38,311 bases of DNA from an uncultured bacterium (lineage in GTDB: Bacteria > Cyanobacteriota > Vampirovibrionia > Gastranaerophilales > Gastranaerophilaceae): contig USFB01000016.1 in NCBI GenBank assembly GCA_900553895.1, positions 1 through 38,311 of the forward strand, written 5' to 3'. Below are positions 7,778 through 15,934 of this stretch, one piece after another. Made by a program: the position numbers and the translations under genes. Below the pieces are notes generated by a model that had not been told where the DNA came from, searched no databases, and saw only the letters and a program-made list of their open reading frames with translations. Each line of letters starts with the position of its first letter. Position 1 is the stretch's first letter.

Positions 7778-9753
7778 TATTTTTCCAATTGTTTAATTTT
7801 TTGATTAACTACGTTTAACATTTTTTCGTCTTTTTCAATACCTGAATACAAATAATAATATTCTAACGCTTTATCTATATCTTCTTTTTGTTCATAAGCC
7901 AAACCTAGAGAATAGTAAGCGTAAGGATAATCAGGTGAAAGCTCTATAACTTTTTCGAAGCATTGTATACATTCATCATAATTCTTCTGACTTGCTAAGA
8001 TTAAACCTTTATTAAAATAAGCATCAGTATTTTTTGCATCCAAAGTTAAAATCTTATTATAAAAATTCAAAGCTTTTGTATTGTTTCCAACAAGTTTATA
8101 CAAATTTGCAATTTTAAGCATTGTAACTTTATCTTGCGGAGTGAACACAACTGCTTTTGTATAATAATCAATTGCATCATTGTATTTTTGCGCTTTATAA
8201 GCTTCATCACCCTTTTTGATTAATTCATCATAACCAAGTGCTTGTTCATTTACTTGAGGTTTTTTAACTTCTAATTTTGCTTTGTTTGCGGTTTTGAAAT
8301 CTCTTAAAGCAACATTGTATTCTCTGTTTCCAGGAGCTAAAGAAACAGCTCTTTCATAATTTGTCAAAGCGATTTCAGTACAACCCATCTTTTCGTTAGC
8401 CTGAGCTAACCCAAAATATGCAGAAGCTTCTTTGTCATTTAAATCAATTGCATCTTCAAAATACAAAATTGCCTGACCGTAATCTTGTTTATCTAAAAGT
8501 TGATATCCATAAGCAATCGACGCTGCCATAAGATTTTGTTTCAATCTTTCATTTGGCTGTTTTTCCAAAAGGTTTTTATAAATTTCAATCGCAGTCATGT
8601 AATTATCCATTGCATGCAATGTTAAAGCTTTATTTGCAAGCAATTCATAGTTATCAGGTTCTGATTTTAAAGCCAAATCATAGAACTTTAGCGCATTTAC
8701 ATAATCACATTTTTTATGATAACAAAGCGCAAGTTCTTTTTTTGTTTCATTGTTCGAAGAATCTTTTGAATATGATTTTTCAAAGTTGAAAAGTGCAAGC
8801 TCGTTGTTGTTAAGTTTTTTGTAAACCAAACCTAAATTGCGGTATGCATCCGCATCATCAGGATAAGCTGTTAAATAAGCCTTGTATTGTTCGATAGCTT
8901 CATCATTTTTATCCATGTTGCCAAGCAAATTCGCGTAATCGAATTTTAAAGCTGTAAGTTCAGGATTAAGTTCAAATGTTTTTTTGAATGTTTCAAGAGC
9001 TTTTTCGTTTTCACCGATATTTTGATAAGAAAGAGCTAATTTAGCTAAAATTGCTTCATCATCAGGATTATCATCTAAAGCTTTTTCTAACATTTCAGCA
9101 GAAGCTTGAAATTGCTTTGTGTCATATAATGCCATACCGTAGTTTGCAAAATCTTTAAATGCAGACGGATACTTTTTATAAACTGATGAATAAATATCGC
9201 ATGCTTTATCAGGCTGATTTGATGCATAATATACATTTGCCAAGTTTTCAGTCGCTTCCTGATGTTCAGGATACGCGCTTAAAAAGGTGTTATAATTTTC
9301 TATTGCGCTTGCGTAATTTTTTCTATAATATTCAATATTTGCCAAATTTAAATAGTTGTATTTGTATTCAGGGTAAATTTGTTGAGCCTGCATGAATGAA
9401 TTATAAGCGTTTTCATAGTCACCCAAGGTTTGCAAAATATTGCCGATACTGATATAAATAAACGCGTCATTAGGACGAAGTTTTACAGCTTTTTTGTATG
9501 CGCCTAAAGCTTCTTCATAATTTCCTGTATCAGAGTATAATCCTGCGATTTTGGTATAAAGCATAGCATCATCGCCGTTTATTGCGATTGCTTTTTGAAT
9601 AATGCTGATAGCTGTAGCGTAATCGCTTCTGTATTCATAATTACACGCCTGTTGATAAAGTGCGTGTGCTTCTTTTGTCATCTTTGCTTCTACTGAAATT
9701 GTTGACAAAGAAACTAATACTGCTAACAAAGATATATATAATTTTTTATTCAT
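7777..9753 (-). CDS. Secreted tetratricopeptide-repeat protein
   Basis: A 658-residue TPR protein with a Sec signal peptide (MNKKLYISLLAVLVSLSTISVEA, cleavage near residue 23). From there almost to the C-terminus it is tandem 34-residue TPR units with the usual pattern (A-x-x-x-Y, P-x-x-A-x-x-x-L/G, Y at the unit end), about sixteen or more. A lysine-rich linker near residues 485-505 splits a long first block from a shorter second one. TPR solenoids are protein-binding scaffolds. With the export signal and the coupled lipoprotein gene it probably acts outside the cytoplasmic membrane. GGGGA about 10 bases upstream supports the start. Confidence 0.85.
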   Translation of the reverse strand: MNKKLYISLLAVLVSLSTISVEAKMTKEAHALYQQACNYEYRSDYATAISIIQKAIAINGDDAMLYTKIAGLYSDTGNYEEALGAYKKAVKLRPNDAFIYISIGNILQTLGDYENAYNSFMQAQQIYPEYKYNYLNLANIEYYRKNYASAIENYNTFLSAYPEHQEATENLANVYYASNQPDKACDIYSSVYKKYPSAFKDFANYGMALYDTKQFQASAEMLEKALDDNPDDEAILAKLALSYQNIGENEKALETFKKTFELNPELTALKFDYANLLGNMDKNDEAIEQYKAYLTAYPDDADAYRNLGLVYKKLNNNELALFNFEKSYSKDSSNNETKKELALCYHKKCDYVNALKFYDLALKSEPDNYELLANKALTLHAMDNYMTAIEIYKNLLEKQPNERLKQNLMAASIAYGYQLLDKQDYGQAILYFEDAIDLNDKEASAYFGLAQANEKMGCTEIALTNYERAVSLAPGNREYNVALRDFKTANKAKLEVKKPQVNEQALGYDELIKKGDEAYKAQKYNDAIDYYTKAVVFTPQDKVTMLKIANLYKLVGNNTKALNFYNKILTLDAKNTDAYFNKGLILASQKNYDECIQCFEKVIELSPDYPYAYYSLGLAYEQKEDIDKALEYYYLYSGIEKDEKMLNVVNQKIKQLEK

Positions 9754-9902
9754 GCTACTCTATCCCCTATGACATTAATATTCTAACAGAAAAAGGGAGT
9801 AATAGAAATAAGATTAAGATATATTAAATTTTGTTTTTATATAAAAGTATTGTGCTTATAGAGCGTTTTAGTAAAGTTTTGTAACAATACATGGCTAAAA
9901 CC

Positions 9903-9929
9903 TAAAGTTTTTTTAAAATATGCCGTAAA
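9903..9929 (+). promoter_or_regulatory. Second sigma-28-type promoter
   Basis: TAAAGTTT (9903-9910), an 11-base spacer and GCCGTAAA (9922-9929). The -35 octamer is identical to that at 743 and the -10 keeps GCCG. It lies about 41 bases upstream of the ATG at 9971, nearly the same distance as at the other EF-hand gene (42 bases). Confidence 0.7.
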
Positions 9930-9970
9930 CATGAACATAACGTGTAAGGTGCATGAAAGGAGATTATGTC

Positions 9971-12900
9971 ATGTCAACAAATTTTAATGTTAATGTAAAT
10001 GGAAAACCGGTGCAGATTACGTCCGGTGAAAAGATTGATGATATCAAAAAGAAGTTTGGTGACAAGGCAGATGTCATTTTTGAAGGCGTAGATGTTGATA
10101 ATAACGGCGTACTTAATGCCGGAGAAGTTGATAAATTAAAAACAAATCTTAAGAATAATAATTTTACGGTTCAAGTTGCAGATGATGGTAAAACTCCTAG
10201 AGGGGCATATAATAGTGCGATTCAACAGCTAAAGAGCCGTTATACGACAGATGATTTGAAAGAAAAATTTAAAGCTGATGACACACATACCGTTGGTAAA
10301 GGCGAAACTCTGTATACAATTGCAAAGAAACAGCTTGAAGAAGAAGGTATTTTGACAGACTTTCGTTCTATCAATCACCGTATTTCACAAATTGCAGTTA
10401 TTAATAATATCAATGATGTTAATAATATTGAAGTAGGTACAAAACTTATTACAAAATTAACAGATGATGCCATTAAGAGCGTAAAAGAAAATGACAATGA
10501 CTCAGTAAAAGCGTTTACGGGTGAAAGTGCTTCATTGGTAACAGGTGAAGAATGGACAAAAAACGGTGTTAAAAAACGTAAGGCAAACGGAAATGCTGAA
10601 AAACAAGACCCAGTGGCTGGCGATGGAGTAAAATCCGATTACAAAAAACAAAGAACTTTTGTAGATGGTAAAACTTCTACAATAGAGGTTGCAAAAAACG
10701 GCTTGAATATGGGTAAAGGTGTGCCTGTTGATAAAGACGGCAATGAATTGAAGAATTTCAAGGATCCTAAATATAAAGCCGGTGGTAGCTACATGAAATA
10801 TACTAACGCTAACGGTGAAGTAATGTACCAAACTGTTTACGGTCAAAACTCTAAAACAGAAATGCTTCGTGGCGTGAAGATTTCAGCACCAACTTTGGAA
10901 GAAGCAAAAGCTAAAGAAAAATCAATTCTGGATACGGTTGCCAAAATTAAAACAGCTCCGACGAATGAAACGGCGGAAGCTAAAGCCACACGTATGGCAA
11001 CAAATTTGGCTGCTTTGAAGGAACTTGTGACGTTGACAGGTGGTAACGAACAAGTGATTAAGAATGTTGCGGAAAAACTTCGTGGTGATGATTATGTCGA
11101 TAGAAAATCAGATGATTATAAAGCATTTGTTCAAGACTTGTTGTTGACAAGAAATGCTGATGTAGTAAGCGCATTGACTCCAAAAGACGGTGACAAAGTT
11201 GACATGTCTATTGTAGAATATGACAGAACATCTCATGAAACTTTAGCTGGCATGTATCAAGAAATCCGTGAAAAGGAAAAAGCCGGAGAAAAATTGAGCG
11301 CGGATGAAATTAAGTTAAAAGATGCGCTAGTTAATACGCAATATGAAGATGGTTTCAAAATAGAAGCTGATGAAGCTAATCATGTTAATGAAAAATATCA
11401 AAATTATGGTACTGATGGTAGGTTGTTCTATCATACTTTCGTTGGTAATATCGACTTTTGGGCAAGTACTGAAAAAACGCTTGATGAATTTGTAAATAAA
11501 CTTAAAACTGCTGATACAGATGAAAAGAAAGTAGCGTTATTTAAAGAATATGCAAATACGAAAGATGTAGAGCTTGCAAGATGCTTGATGACACGAGCTA
11601 AAGATTTAAAAGCTAGTGATGAAGATATCAAAACAGTTATCAATGCTAACGGCATGGAAGTTCTTGCTAAATTAGACCGTTCTGCTAACTCTGATTGGTC
11701 TGATGATATTAAAAACACGATGCTTGCGCGTATCAAAGATATTTATACAAAAGATAAGGGCAATTTAGAAAATGCTGAATGGCTAAGTGTTGCTAATGAT
11801 TGGATTAACAATTTGCCTGAAAACCAACAAGAAGCTGCAAGAACTGAAATTGCCGAAACTTATTTTGAAAAAAACACAACTAAAGATGAAGACGGTAATG
11901 ACCAAGTAGAATACACCTTCAAACCAACCCGTCGCCCAACTTATGAAGAAATGGAAGGACTGCTTAATGTAGCTCAAAATGAAGGAATGAGACAAGCACT
12001 GGTAAATTATACAAAAATCGAAGATATGGGTAAAGGTCAGTATAACGAAGTGACTGAAAATGAAGAAGGTGGTAGATATACAGTTTCTCATTATGCAGAT
12101 ATGGTAGAAAACATGTCTGATAAAAATGAAGTATTAGATTTTATTGATAATAAAATTGCTACCGACAGAAATTACCATGTTCCTTATGACAAAATCTTGG
12201 AAAAATTCCCTGATGATAAGGATGTAAAAGATAAGTTATTATCTTATGTTGATGTACACAGTACAATTTCAGACGAAAACAGACTTGCTCTTGTTAAAAC
12301 TTACATGAAAGAAGAAAATGGTAAGATAACTTTAGACAAAACTAAGCTTCCAAAAGGTGCGAGTGCTGTAAATGTTTTAGCTGCTTTACCAACGGATTGT
12401 AAAACCGGAGAGGCTGAAAAGTACTTCAAAGCTGTCTTAAAGGAGCTTAATAAAGGTGACTTAGAAACAATAAAACAAGTAGGCAATCGCAACCCTAAAG
12501 CTGTAAAAGCAAGACTTGCCGAACTTGTTAAGTCAAATATGGGTGATAAAGCGTTCATCCAAGAAGTTTGTAAATTAGATAATAGTATTACGCCATATCA
12601 AGCTTTGTATGAAGTTGACGCTAACAAAGCTAAATGGGATGATAAGACTAAGCAAGCTGTATTTGAAAAAATCTTTAATGGAAGAATCAAAATAAAAGAT
12701 AAACAAAAATACCTTGATGGTGCTGTAAAAAATGGTTTAATACAAAAGGTTACCGAATCCAAATTTGTTACTACAGGTGTAACTGTATCGAAAACAAGTG
12801 TAATAGAAGACTCTGTAAAAGATAGATATATAATAGGTAACAATGTTTATCTAACTGATGGCTGGAATGACGTAAACAAAAATAACAAAATGGATGAAAA

Positions 12901-13372
12901 AGATACTATGAGTTTGCTAAAAATGTCAAAATCTGGCTATGACAATGGTGCAAAATTGTATGGTCAACTAAAAGGTGCAGGTTCTGGCGATACTGCAAAA
13001 ATGCTTAAAGGCGAAGGCAATTATAAAAACTTTGTAACGGCAGATAATGTTGTTGGACTAATTCAAGGCTTTAATGGTATTTCACCAGAAGAAGGTATAA
13101 TGCAATATATTGCAAACGAATGGACAACTATACCACAAGCAACATGTAATGTTATTCCTAACAAATTGATGGAAAAAGCAAGAGCTGTAGATGCTGAACT
13201 CGGACAAAAAAATTCAGAATATTTAAAAATTGCTGATGGTAAAGCGTATAAAGATTTAGCAAAATTTGTTAAGGGACATCAAGATACAACAAAAGGTTAT
13301 TCGGAAGATGAAGGCAAGCAGTTAGACCAGTTAATAAACGATTTAAAGTCTGCCATTTCTCTTAAGTGGTGA
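9971..13372 (+). CDS. Giant EF-hand and LysM-domain protein
   Basis: An 1133-residue protein of unknown overall function. I choose ATG 9971 over the in-frame ATG at 9953 because AAAGGAGA (9956-9963) is correctly spaced only for 9971. An EF-hand loop, DVDNNGVLNAGE, lies at residues 41-52. A LysM module spans ~104-160 (HTVGKGETLYTIAKK..VGTKL), a fold that binds peptidoglycan or chitin-like glycans. A second EF-hand-like loop, DVNKNNKMDEKD, sits near 967-978. The middle is long, charged and helical. No Sec signal peptide is visible, so export, if any, needs another route. Its promoter class matches that of the EF-hand gene at 812. A calcium-dependent cell-wall-associated protein is inferred. Confidence 0.85.
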   Translation: MSTNFNVNVNGKPVQITSGEKIDDIKKKFGDKADVIFEGVDVDNNGVLNAGEVDKLKTNLKNNNFTVQVADDGKTPRGAYNSAIQQLKSRYTTDDLKEKFKADDTHTVGKGETLYTIAKKQLEEEGILTDFRSINHRISQIAVINNINDVNNIEVGTKLITKLTDDAIKSVKENDNDSVKAFTGESASLVTGEEWTKNGVKKRKANGNAEKQDPVAGDGVKSDYKKQRTFVDGKTSTIEVAKNGLNMGKGVPVDKDGNELKNFKDPKYKAGGSYMKYTNANGEVMYQTVYGQNSKTEMLRGVKISAPTLEEAKAKEKSILDTVAKIKTAPTNETAEAKATRMATNLAALKELVTLTGGNEQVIKNVAEKLRGDDYVDRKSDDYKAFVQDLLLTRNADVVSALTPKDGDKVDMSIVEYDRTSHETLAGMYQEIREKEKAGEKLSADEIKLKDALVNTQYEDGFKIEADEANHVNEKYQNYGTDGRLFYHTFVGNIDFWASTEKTLDEFVNKLKTADTDEKKVALFKEYANTKDVELARCLMTRAKDLKASDEDIKTVINANGMEVLAKLDRSANSDWSDDIKNTMLARIKDIYTKDKGNLENAEWLSVANDWINNLPENQQEAARTEIAETYFEKNTTKDEDGNDQVEYTFKPTRRPTYEEMEGLLNVAQNEGMRQALVNYTKIEDMGKGQYNEVTENEEGGRYTVSHYADMVENMSDKNEVLDFIDNKIATDRNYHVPYDKILEKFPDDKDVKDKLLSYVDVHSTISDENRLALVKTYMKEENGKITLDKTKLPKGASAVNVLAALPTDCKTGEAEKYFKAVLKELNKGDLETIKQVGNRNPKAVKARLAELVKSNMGDKAFIQEVCKLDNSITPYQALYEVDANKAKWDDKTKQAVFEKIFNGRIKIKDKQKYLDGAVKNGLIQKVTESKFVTTGVTVSKTSVIEDSVKDRYIIGNNVYLTDGWNDVNKNNKMDEKDTMSLLKMSKSGYDNGAKLYGQLKGAGSGDTAKMLKGEGNYKNFVTADNVVGLIQGFNGISPEEGIMQYIANEWTTIPQATCNVIPNKLMEKARAVDAELGQKNSEYLKIADGKAYKDLAKFVKGHQDTTKGYSEDEGKQLDQLINDLKSAISLKW

Positions 13373-13445
13373 TATTATTTAGTCATTAAGGTACATGTCA
13401 TTAGTTAAATTTTGGTGACGAAGTAAATCATAAAATTTAAAACAA

Positions 13446-13488
13446 AAAACATTATGAGGTTTGAATTTGTCAAACCTCATAATGTTTT
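13446..13488. terminator. Bidirectional terminator
   Basis: AAAACATTATGAGGTTTGA (13446-13464) and its exact reverse complement (13470-13488) form a 19-bp stem with a 5-base loop. The A-run on one side and T-run on the other let it serve both the EF-hand/LysM gene (+) and rplR (-). Confidence 0.85.
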
Positions 13489-13509
13489 TAATTATTTAAC
13501 AATTTCTTA

Positions 13510-13878
13510 TTAAAACATCAAGCCAGCTTCTCTAGCAGCATCTGCTAAAGCAGCAACTCTTCCGTGATATAAGAAACCGCCTCTATCGAATACAACACAT
13601 TCAACGCCTTTAGCCAAAGCTTTCTTTGCGATAGCTTCGCCAACAACCTTAGCAGCTTCGATGTTACCACCGTGAGCCAATTTTTCTTTAAGGTCTTTAT
13701 CAACTGAAGATGCTGAACATACTGTTACATGTTTTTCATCATCAATTAATTGAGCGTAGATGTGTTTTGTGCTTCTATAAACAGCCAATCTTGGAAATTC
13801 AGTTGTACCAGCCAACTTAACTCTTAATGCTTGGTGTCTTTTTTGTACTTTTGGTTTTCTAATTTCTTGTTTAATCAT
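13510..13878 (-). CDS. rplR: 50S ribosomal protein L18
   Basis: Full-length L18 (122 residues from the ATG at 13878). It binds 5S rRNA and helps place it on the large subunit. Readable family features are FPRLAVYRSTKHIYAQLID, the AKVVGEAIAKKA helix and the C-terminal FDRGGFLYHGRVAALADAAREAGL. An upstream TTG at 13902 would add eight residues, but AAAGGA is spaced for the ATG at 13878 and homologues start near there. In most bacteria rpsE follows. Here the next thing downstream is a terminator and an unrelated convergent gene. Confidence 0.95.
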   Translation of the reverse strand: MIKQEIRKPKVQKRHQALRVKLAGTTEFPRLAVYRSTKHIYAQLIDDEKHVTVCSASSVDKDLKEKLAHGGNIEAAKVVGEAIAKKALAKGVECVVFDRGGFLYHGRVAALADAAREAGLMF

Positions 13879-13957
13879 TTTGGTTTTCCTTTCTTTGCCC
13901 AAATCTGCTTGATACCACTCAAGGATTTATGTGGGCGATGTGTTTGTCTTTTAGTCG

Positions 13958-14047
13958 TTAGGTCATTAAGGCGTTAAGTTCGTTATAAATTATTTTATAA
14001 ATGAACCTAATGACTTTTCGACTTAACGTCTTAGCAGTTTGTAGTGC
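13958..14047. repeat. AT-rich palindromic spacer between rplF and rplR
   Basis: The segment carries shuffled direct and inverted copies of GTCATTA, CGTTAAG and GTTC..TTATAAAT words, for example GTTCGTTATAAAT at 13978 facing ATAAATGAAC at 13997. It can form a hairpin. It separates the 105-bp repeat pair from rplR. No coding potential is seen. Confidence 0.45.
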
Positions 14048-14054
14048 TAACTTT

Positions 14055-14233
14055 GAGGTTGACCTGTAGTTTTTAAACCAACTTGTAATTCCACTGATGT
14101 CAACCGACCAAATGTCTACGTGCGTACCGTATTTTCTTTGGTCTAGTAGTTTCACTATTGAGGTTGACCCATAGTTTTTAAACCAACTTGTAATTCTACT
14201 AATGTCAACCGACCAAATGTTTACGTGCGTAGC
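14055..14233 (-). repeat. 105-bp tandem repeat pair after rplF (copies A1, A2)
   Basis: The word GAGGTTGAC recurs at 14055 and 14160, exactly 105 bases apart. The best-conserved part (plus strand) is ATGTCAACCGACC..TACGTGCGTA, present in both. The copy nearest rplF runs up to its stop codon, giving the minus-strand junction TAGTGCTACGCACGTA. GGTTGAC and GTCAACC in each unit are inverted and can pair in RNA. The copies differ from each other and from the pair after rpsH at several positions. Confidence 0.9.
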
Positions 14234-14234
14234 A

Positions 14235-14774
14235 CTACTTCTTACCTGCTTTACCGGCTTTACGTCTGATGTATTCGCCTTCGTATTTAACACCTTTTCC
14301 TTTGTAAACTTCAGGTGGACGTTTGCTTCTGATGAATGCTGCAATATCACCAACCGCTTGTTTGTTAGAACCTTTTACAGAGATTTTAGTGTTAGCTTCT
14401 ACTGTAATTGTGATACCAGCAGGTGGTTCAATAATTACAGGGTGAGAGTAACCAAGTGCCATGTTAAGTTTAGTACCTTCCATAGCTGCACGGTAACCAA
14501 CACCAACGATTTCTAATTTCTTTTCAAAACCTTGAGAAACACCGTGGATAGCGTTTGCAATAAGAGTTCTGAATAAACCGTGAAGAGCGTTTGTTTTTCT
14601 ATCGTCTGAGTTTGGCTCAACGATAACGTGGTTATCAGCAACAGAAACTTTTACTTCATCTCTAAAAGTAACTGATTCAGTACCTTTAGCGCCTTTTACA
14701 GTTATAACGTTTCCTTCAATTTTTACTTCAACGCCTGAAGGAATTTCAATAGGCTTTTTACCAATTCTTGACAT
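14235..14774 (-). CDS. rplF: 50S ribosomal protein L6
   Basis: Full-length L6 (179 residues), a large-subunit protein near the sarcin-ricin loop and factor-binding site. It opens MSRIGKKPIEIPSGVEV and ends with the typical PPEVYKGKGVKYEGEYIRRKAGKAGKK. AAGGAG eight bases before the ATG supports the start. The gene is intact, but about 290 bases separate it from rpsH and about 350 from rplR, much more than in an ordinary spc operon. Repeat arrays fill much of both gaps. Confidence 0.97.
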   Translation of the reverse strand: MSRIGKKPIEIPSGVEVKIEGNVITVKGAKGTESVTFRDEVKVSVADNHVIVEPNSDDRKTNALHGLFRTLIANAIHGVSQGFEKKLEIVGVGYRAAMEGTKLNMALGYSHPVIIEPPAGITITVEANTKISVKGSNKQAVGDIAAFIRSKRPPEVYKGKGVKYEGEYIRRKAGKAGKK

Positions 14775-14857
14775 ATTATTTTCTCCTTTTTGTTTGAACA
14801 GGCTTTTCTGTCAATTGAACCTGTTTTAAGTATTTGTCAGGGAGTACCTGACTTACA

Positions 14858-15064
14858 TTTTCTTTGGTCTAGTAGCTTCACTATAGAGGTTGACTGGTAG
14901 TTTTTGAATCAATTTGTAATTTCACTAATGTCAACCGACCAAATGTCTACGTGCGTATTGTATTTTCTTTGGTCTAGTAGTTTCACTATAGAGGTTGACT
15001 GGTAGTTTTTGAACCAATTTGTAATTTCACTAATGTCAACCGACCAAATGTCTACGTGCGTAGC
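14858..15064 (-). repeat. 105-bp tandem repeat pair after rpsH (copies B1, B2)
   Basis: TTTTCTTTGGTCTAG recurs at 14858 and 14963, and GAGGTTGAC at 14886 and 14991: again a 105-base period. The two copies differ at only about two positions in the ~100 aligned bases. B2 abuts the rpsH stop codon with the same junction, TAGTGCTACGCACGTA, as the array after rplF. The unit is 35 codons and open in one frame (THVDIWSVDIS..), but copy B1 has TGA in place of a TGG in that frame. Confidence 0.92.
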
Positions 15065-15065
15065 A

Positions 15066-15461
15066 CTAGTATACGTAGCAAAGTACTTCGCCACCTAGGT
15101 TTTCTTTTCTAGCTTTTCTGTCTGTTAAAAGACCTTTGCTAGTAGAAACAACTGCGATACCCATACCACCTAAAACTTGTGGAAGGTTTTTAGCTTTGCA
15201 GTAGTTTCTAAGACCTGGTTTAGAAACTCTTTGTAAGTTTGAAATAACAGGTTTCTTAGCTTCGTCATACTTTAATTCGATTGTTAAGTATTTGAAGTGT
15301 CCTTCTGCTCTTTCAGAGTAATCAGTGATAAAACCTTCTGATTTTAAAAGTTTAGCCAAAGCTACTTTCAATTTAGAAGATGGCATTTCTACTGATGGGT
15401 GAGAAACTAAATTAGCGTTTCTGATTCTTGTTAGCATATCTGCTATTGGATCTGTGTTCAT
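15066..15461 (-). CDS. rpsH: 30S ribosomal protein S8
   Basis: Full-length S8 (131 residues). It binds 16S rRNA helix 21 in small-subunit assembly and, in E. coli, represses the spc operon. The sequence opens MNTDPIADMLTRIRNAN and ends GIAVVSTSKGLLTDRKARKENLGGEVLCYVY, both classic. AAAGGAT seven bases before the ATG supports the start. The genes normally upstream (rpsN, rplE, rplX, rplN) are absent. A ~460-base gene-free region takes their place. Confidence 0.97.
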   Translation of the reverse strand: MNTDPIADMLTRIRNANLVSHPSVEMPSSKLKVALAKLLKSEGFITDYSERAEGHFKYLTIELKYDEAKKPVISNLQRVSKPGLRNYCKAKNLPQVLGGMGIAVVSTSKGLLTDRKARKENLGGEVLCYVY

Positions 15462-15842
15462 TTTACTTATCCTTTTTTCTTGTGGTTTGAAATTTCTTCT
15501 TCAAAGAGTCTTGTAGGTTGGTGATTTACTCCAACAAATCGCTTTTCTGATATTCGACTAACTAGTCCATATATTCAGTCGCTTTTTCAGTCAACTTCTC
15601 GTACTCTTTGACGGTTCATTCCGCCCCTTGTACTCGTCGCTTGCTAAATTAATTTTTGCTCATATAAAGCGTTTTTTAGTAGTCCGACTGTTTCATATTA
15701 ACATGACAATATTTTTATTACAAGCAAATTGTTAAAAATTATTGCGCAAATATTCCCCAACTACCTAATAGTTTTTCTGAGAGATATCAAGTTAAATATA
15801 ATTATAAATCTTTTTCATACTTCCAGCTATTCTTAATTCCAT
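15462..15842. other. Gene-free region upstream of rpsH
   Basis: No credible ORF. On the minus strand the ~200 bases before rpsH could be a structured leader: GTTGG..CCAAC can pair around 15510-15535, and short repeated words (GAGTAC, CGACT) recur. Autoregulation by S8 through such a leader would fit known biology, but I cannot identify an S8 site. The plus strand ends in a terminator with no gene upstream of it. Confidence 0.35.
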
Positions 15843-15868
15843 AGAGCCTTATTAAGGCTCTTTTTTTT
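15843..15868 (+). terminator. Orphan terminator on the plus strand
   Basis: AGAGCCT..AGGCTCT forms a stem at 15843-15861 with a short loop, followed by eight T. The next plus-strand gene upstream ends at 13372 and already has its own terminator. This hairpin may therefore end a small RNA or insulate the pilT-like gene. Confidence 0.7.
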
Positions 15869-15887
15869 CTTTATATTGTTACAATTC

Positions 15888-15916
15888 TTGTCAAAAATTT
15901 TCTCTAATGATACGAT
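15888..15916 (+). promoter_or_regulatory. Sigma-70-type promoter for pilT-recO-gatD
   Basis: TTGTCA (15888-15893), a 17-base spacer and TACGAT (15911-15916). Transcription would begin near 15923, after the upstream ATG at 15920. This supports ATG 15935 as the pilT-like start. Confidence 0.6.
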
Positions 15917-15934
15917 AAGATGGAGGAGATATGT

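Noticed and set aside
13958..14353. 131-codon minus-strand frame covering the end of rplF and both A repeats
   Set aside because: It overlaps rplF in another frame and follows the 105-bp repeats. It is a repeat artefact rather than a gene.
14858..15064. CRISPR-like or tandem-repeat array
   Set aside because: Only two units per site, 105-base period, no short repeat-spacer pattern and no cas genes.
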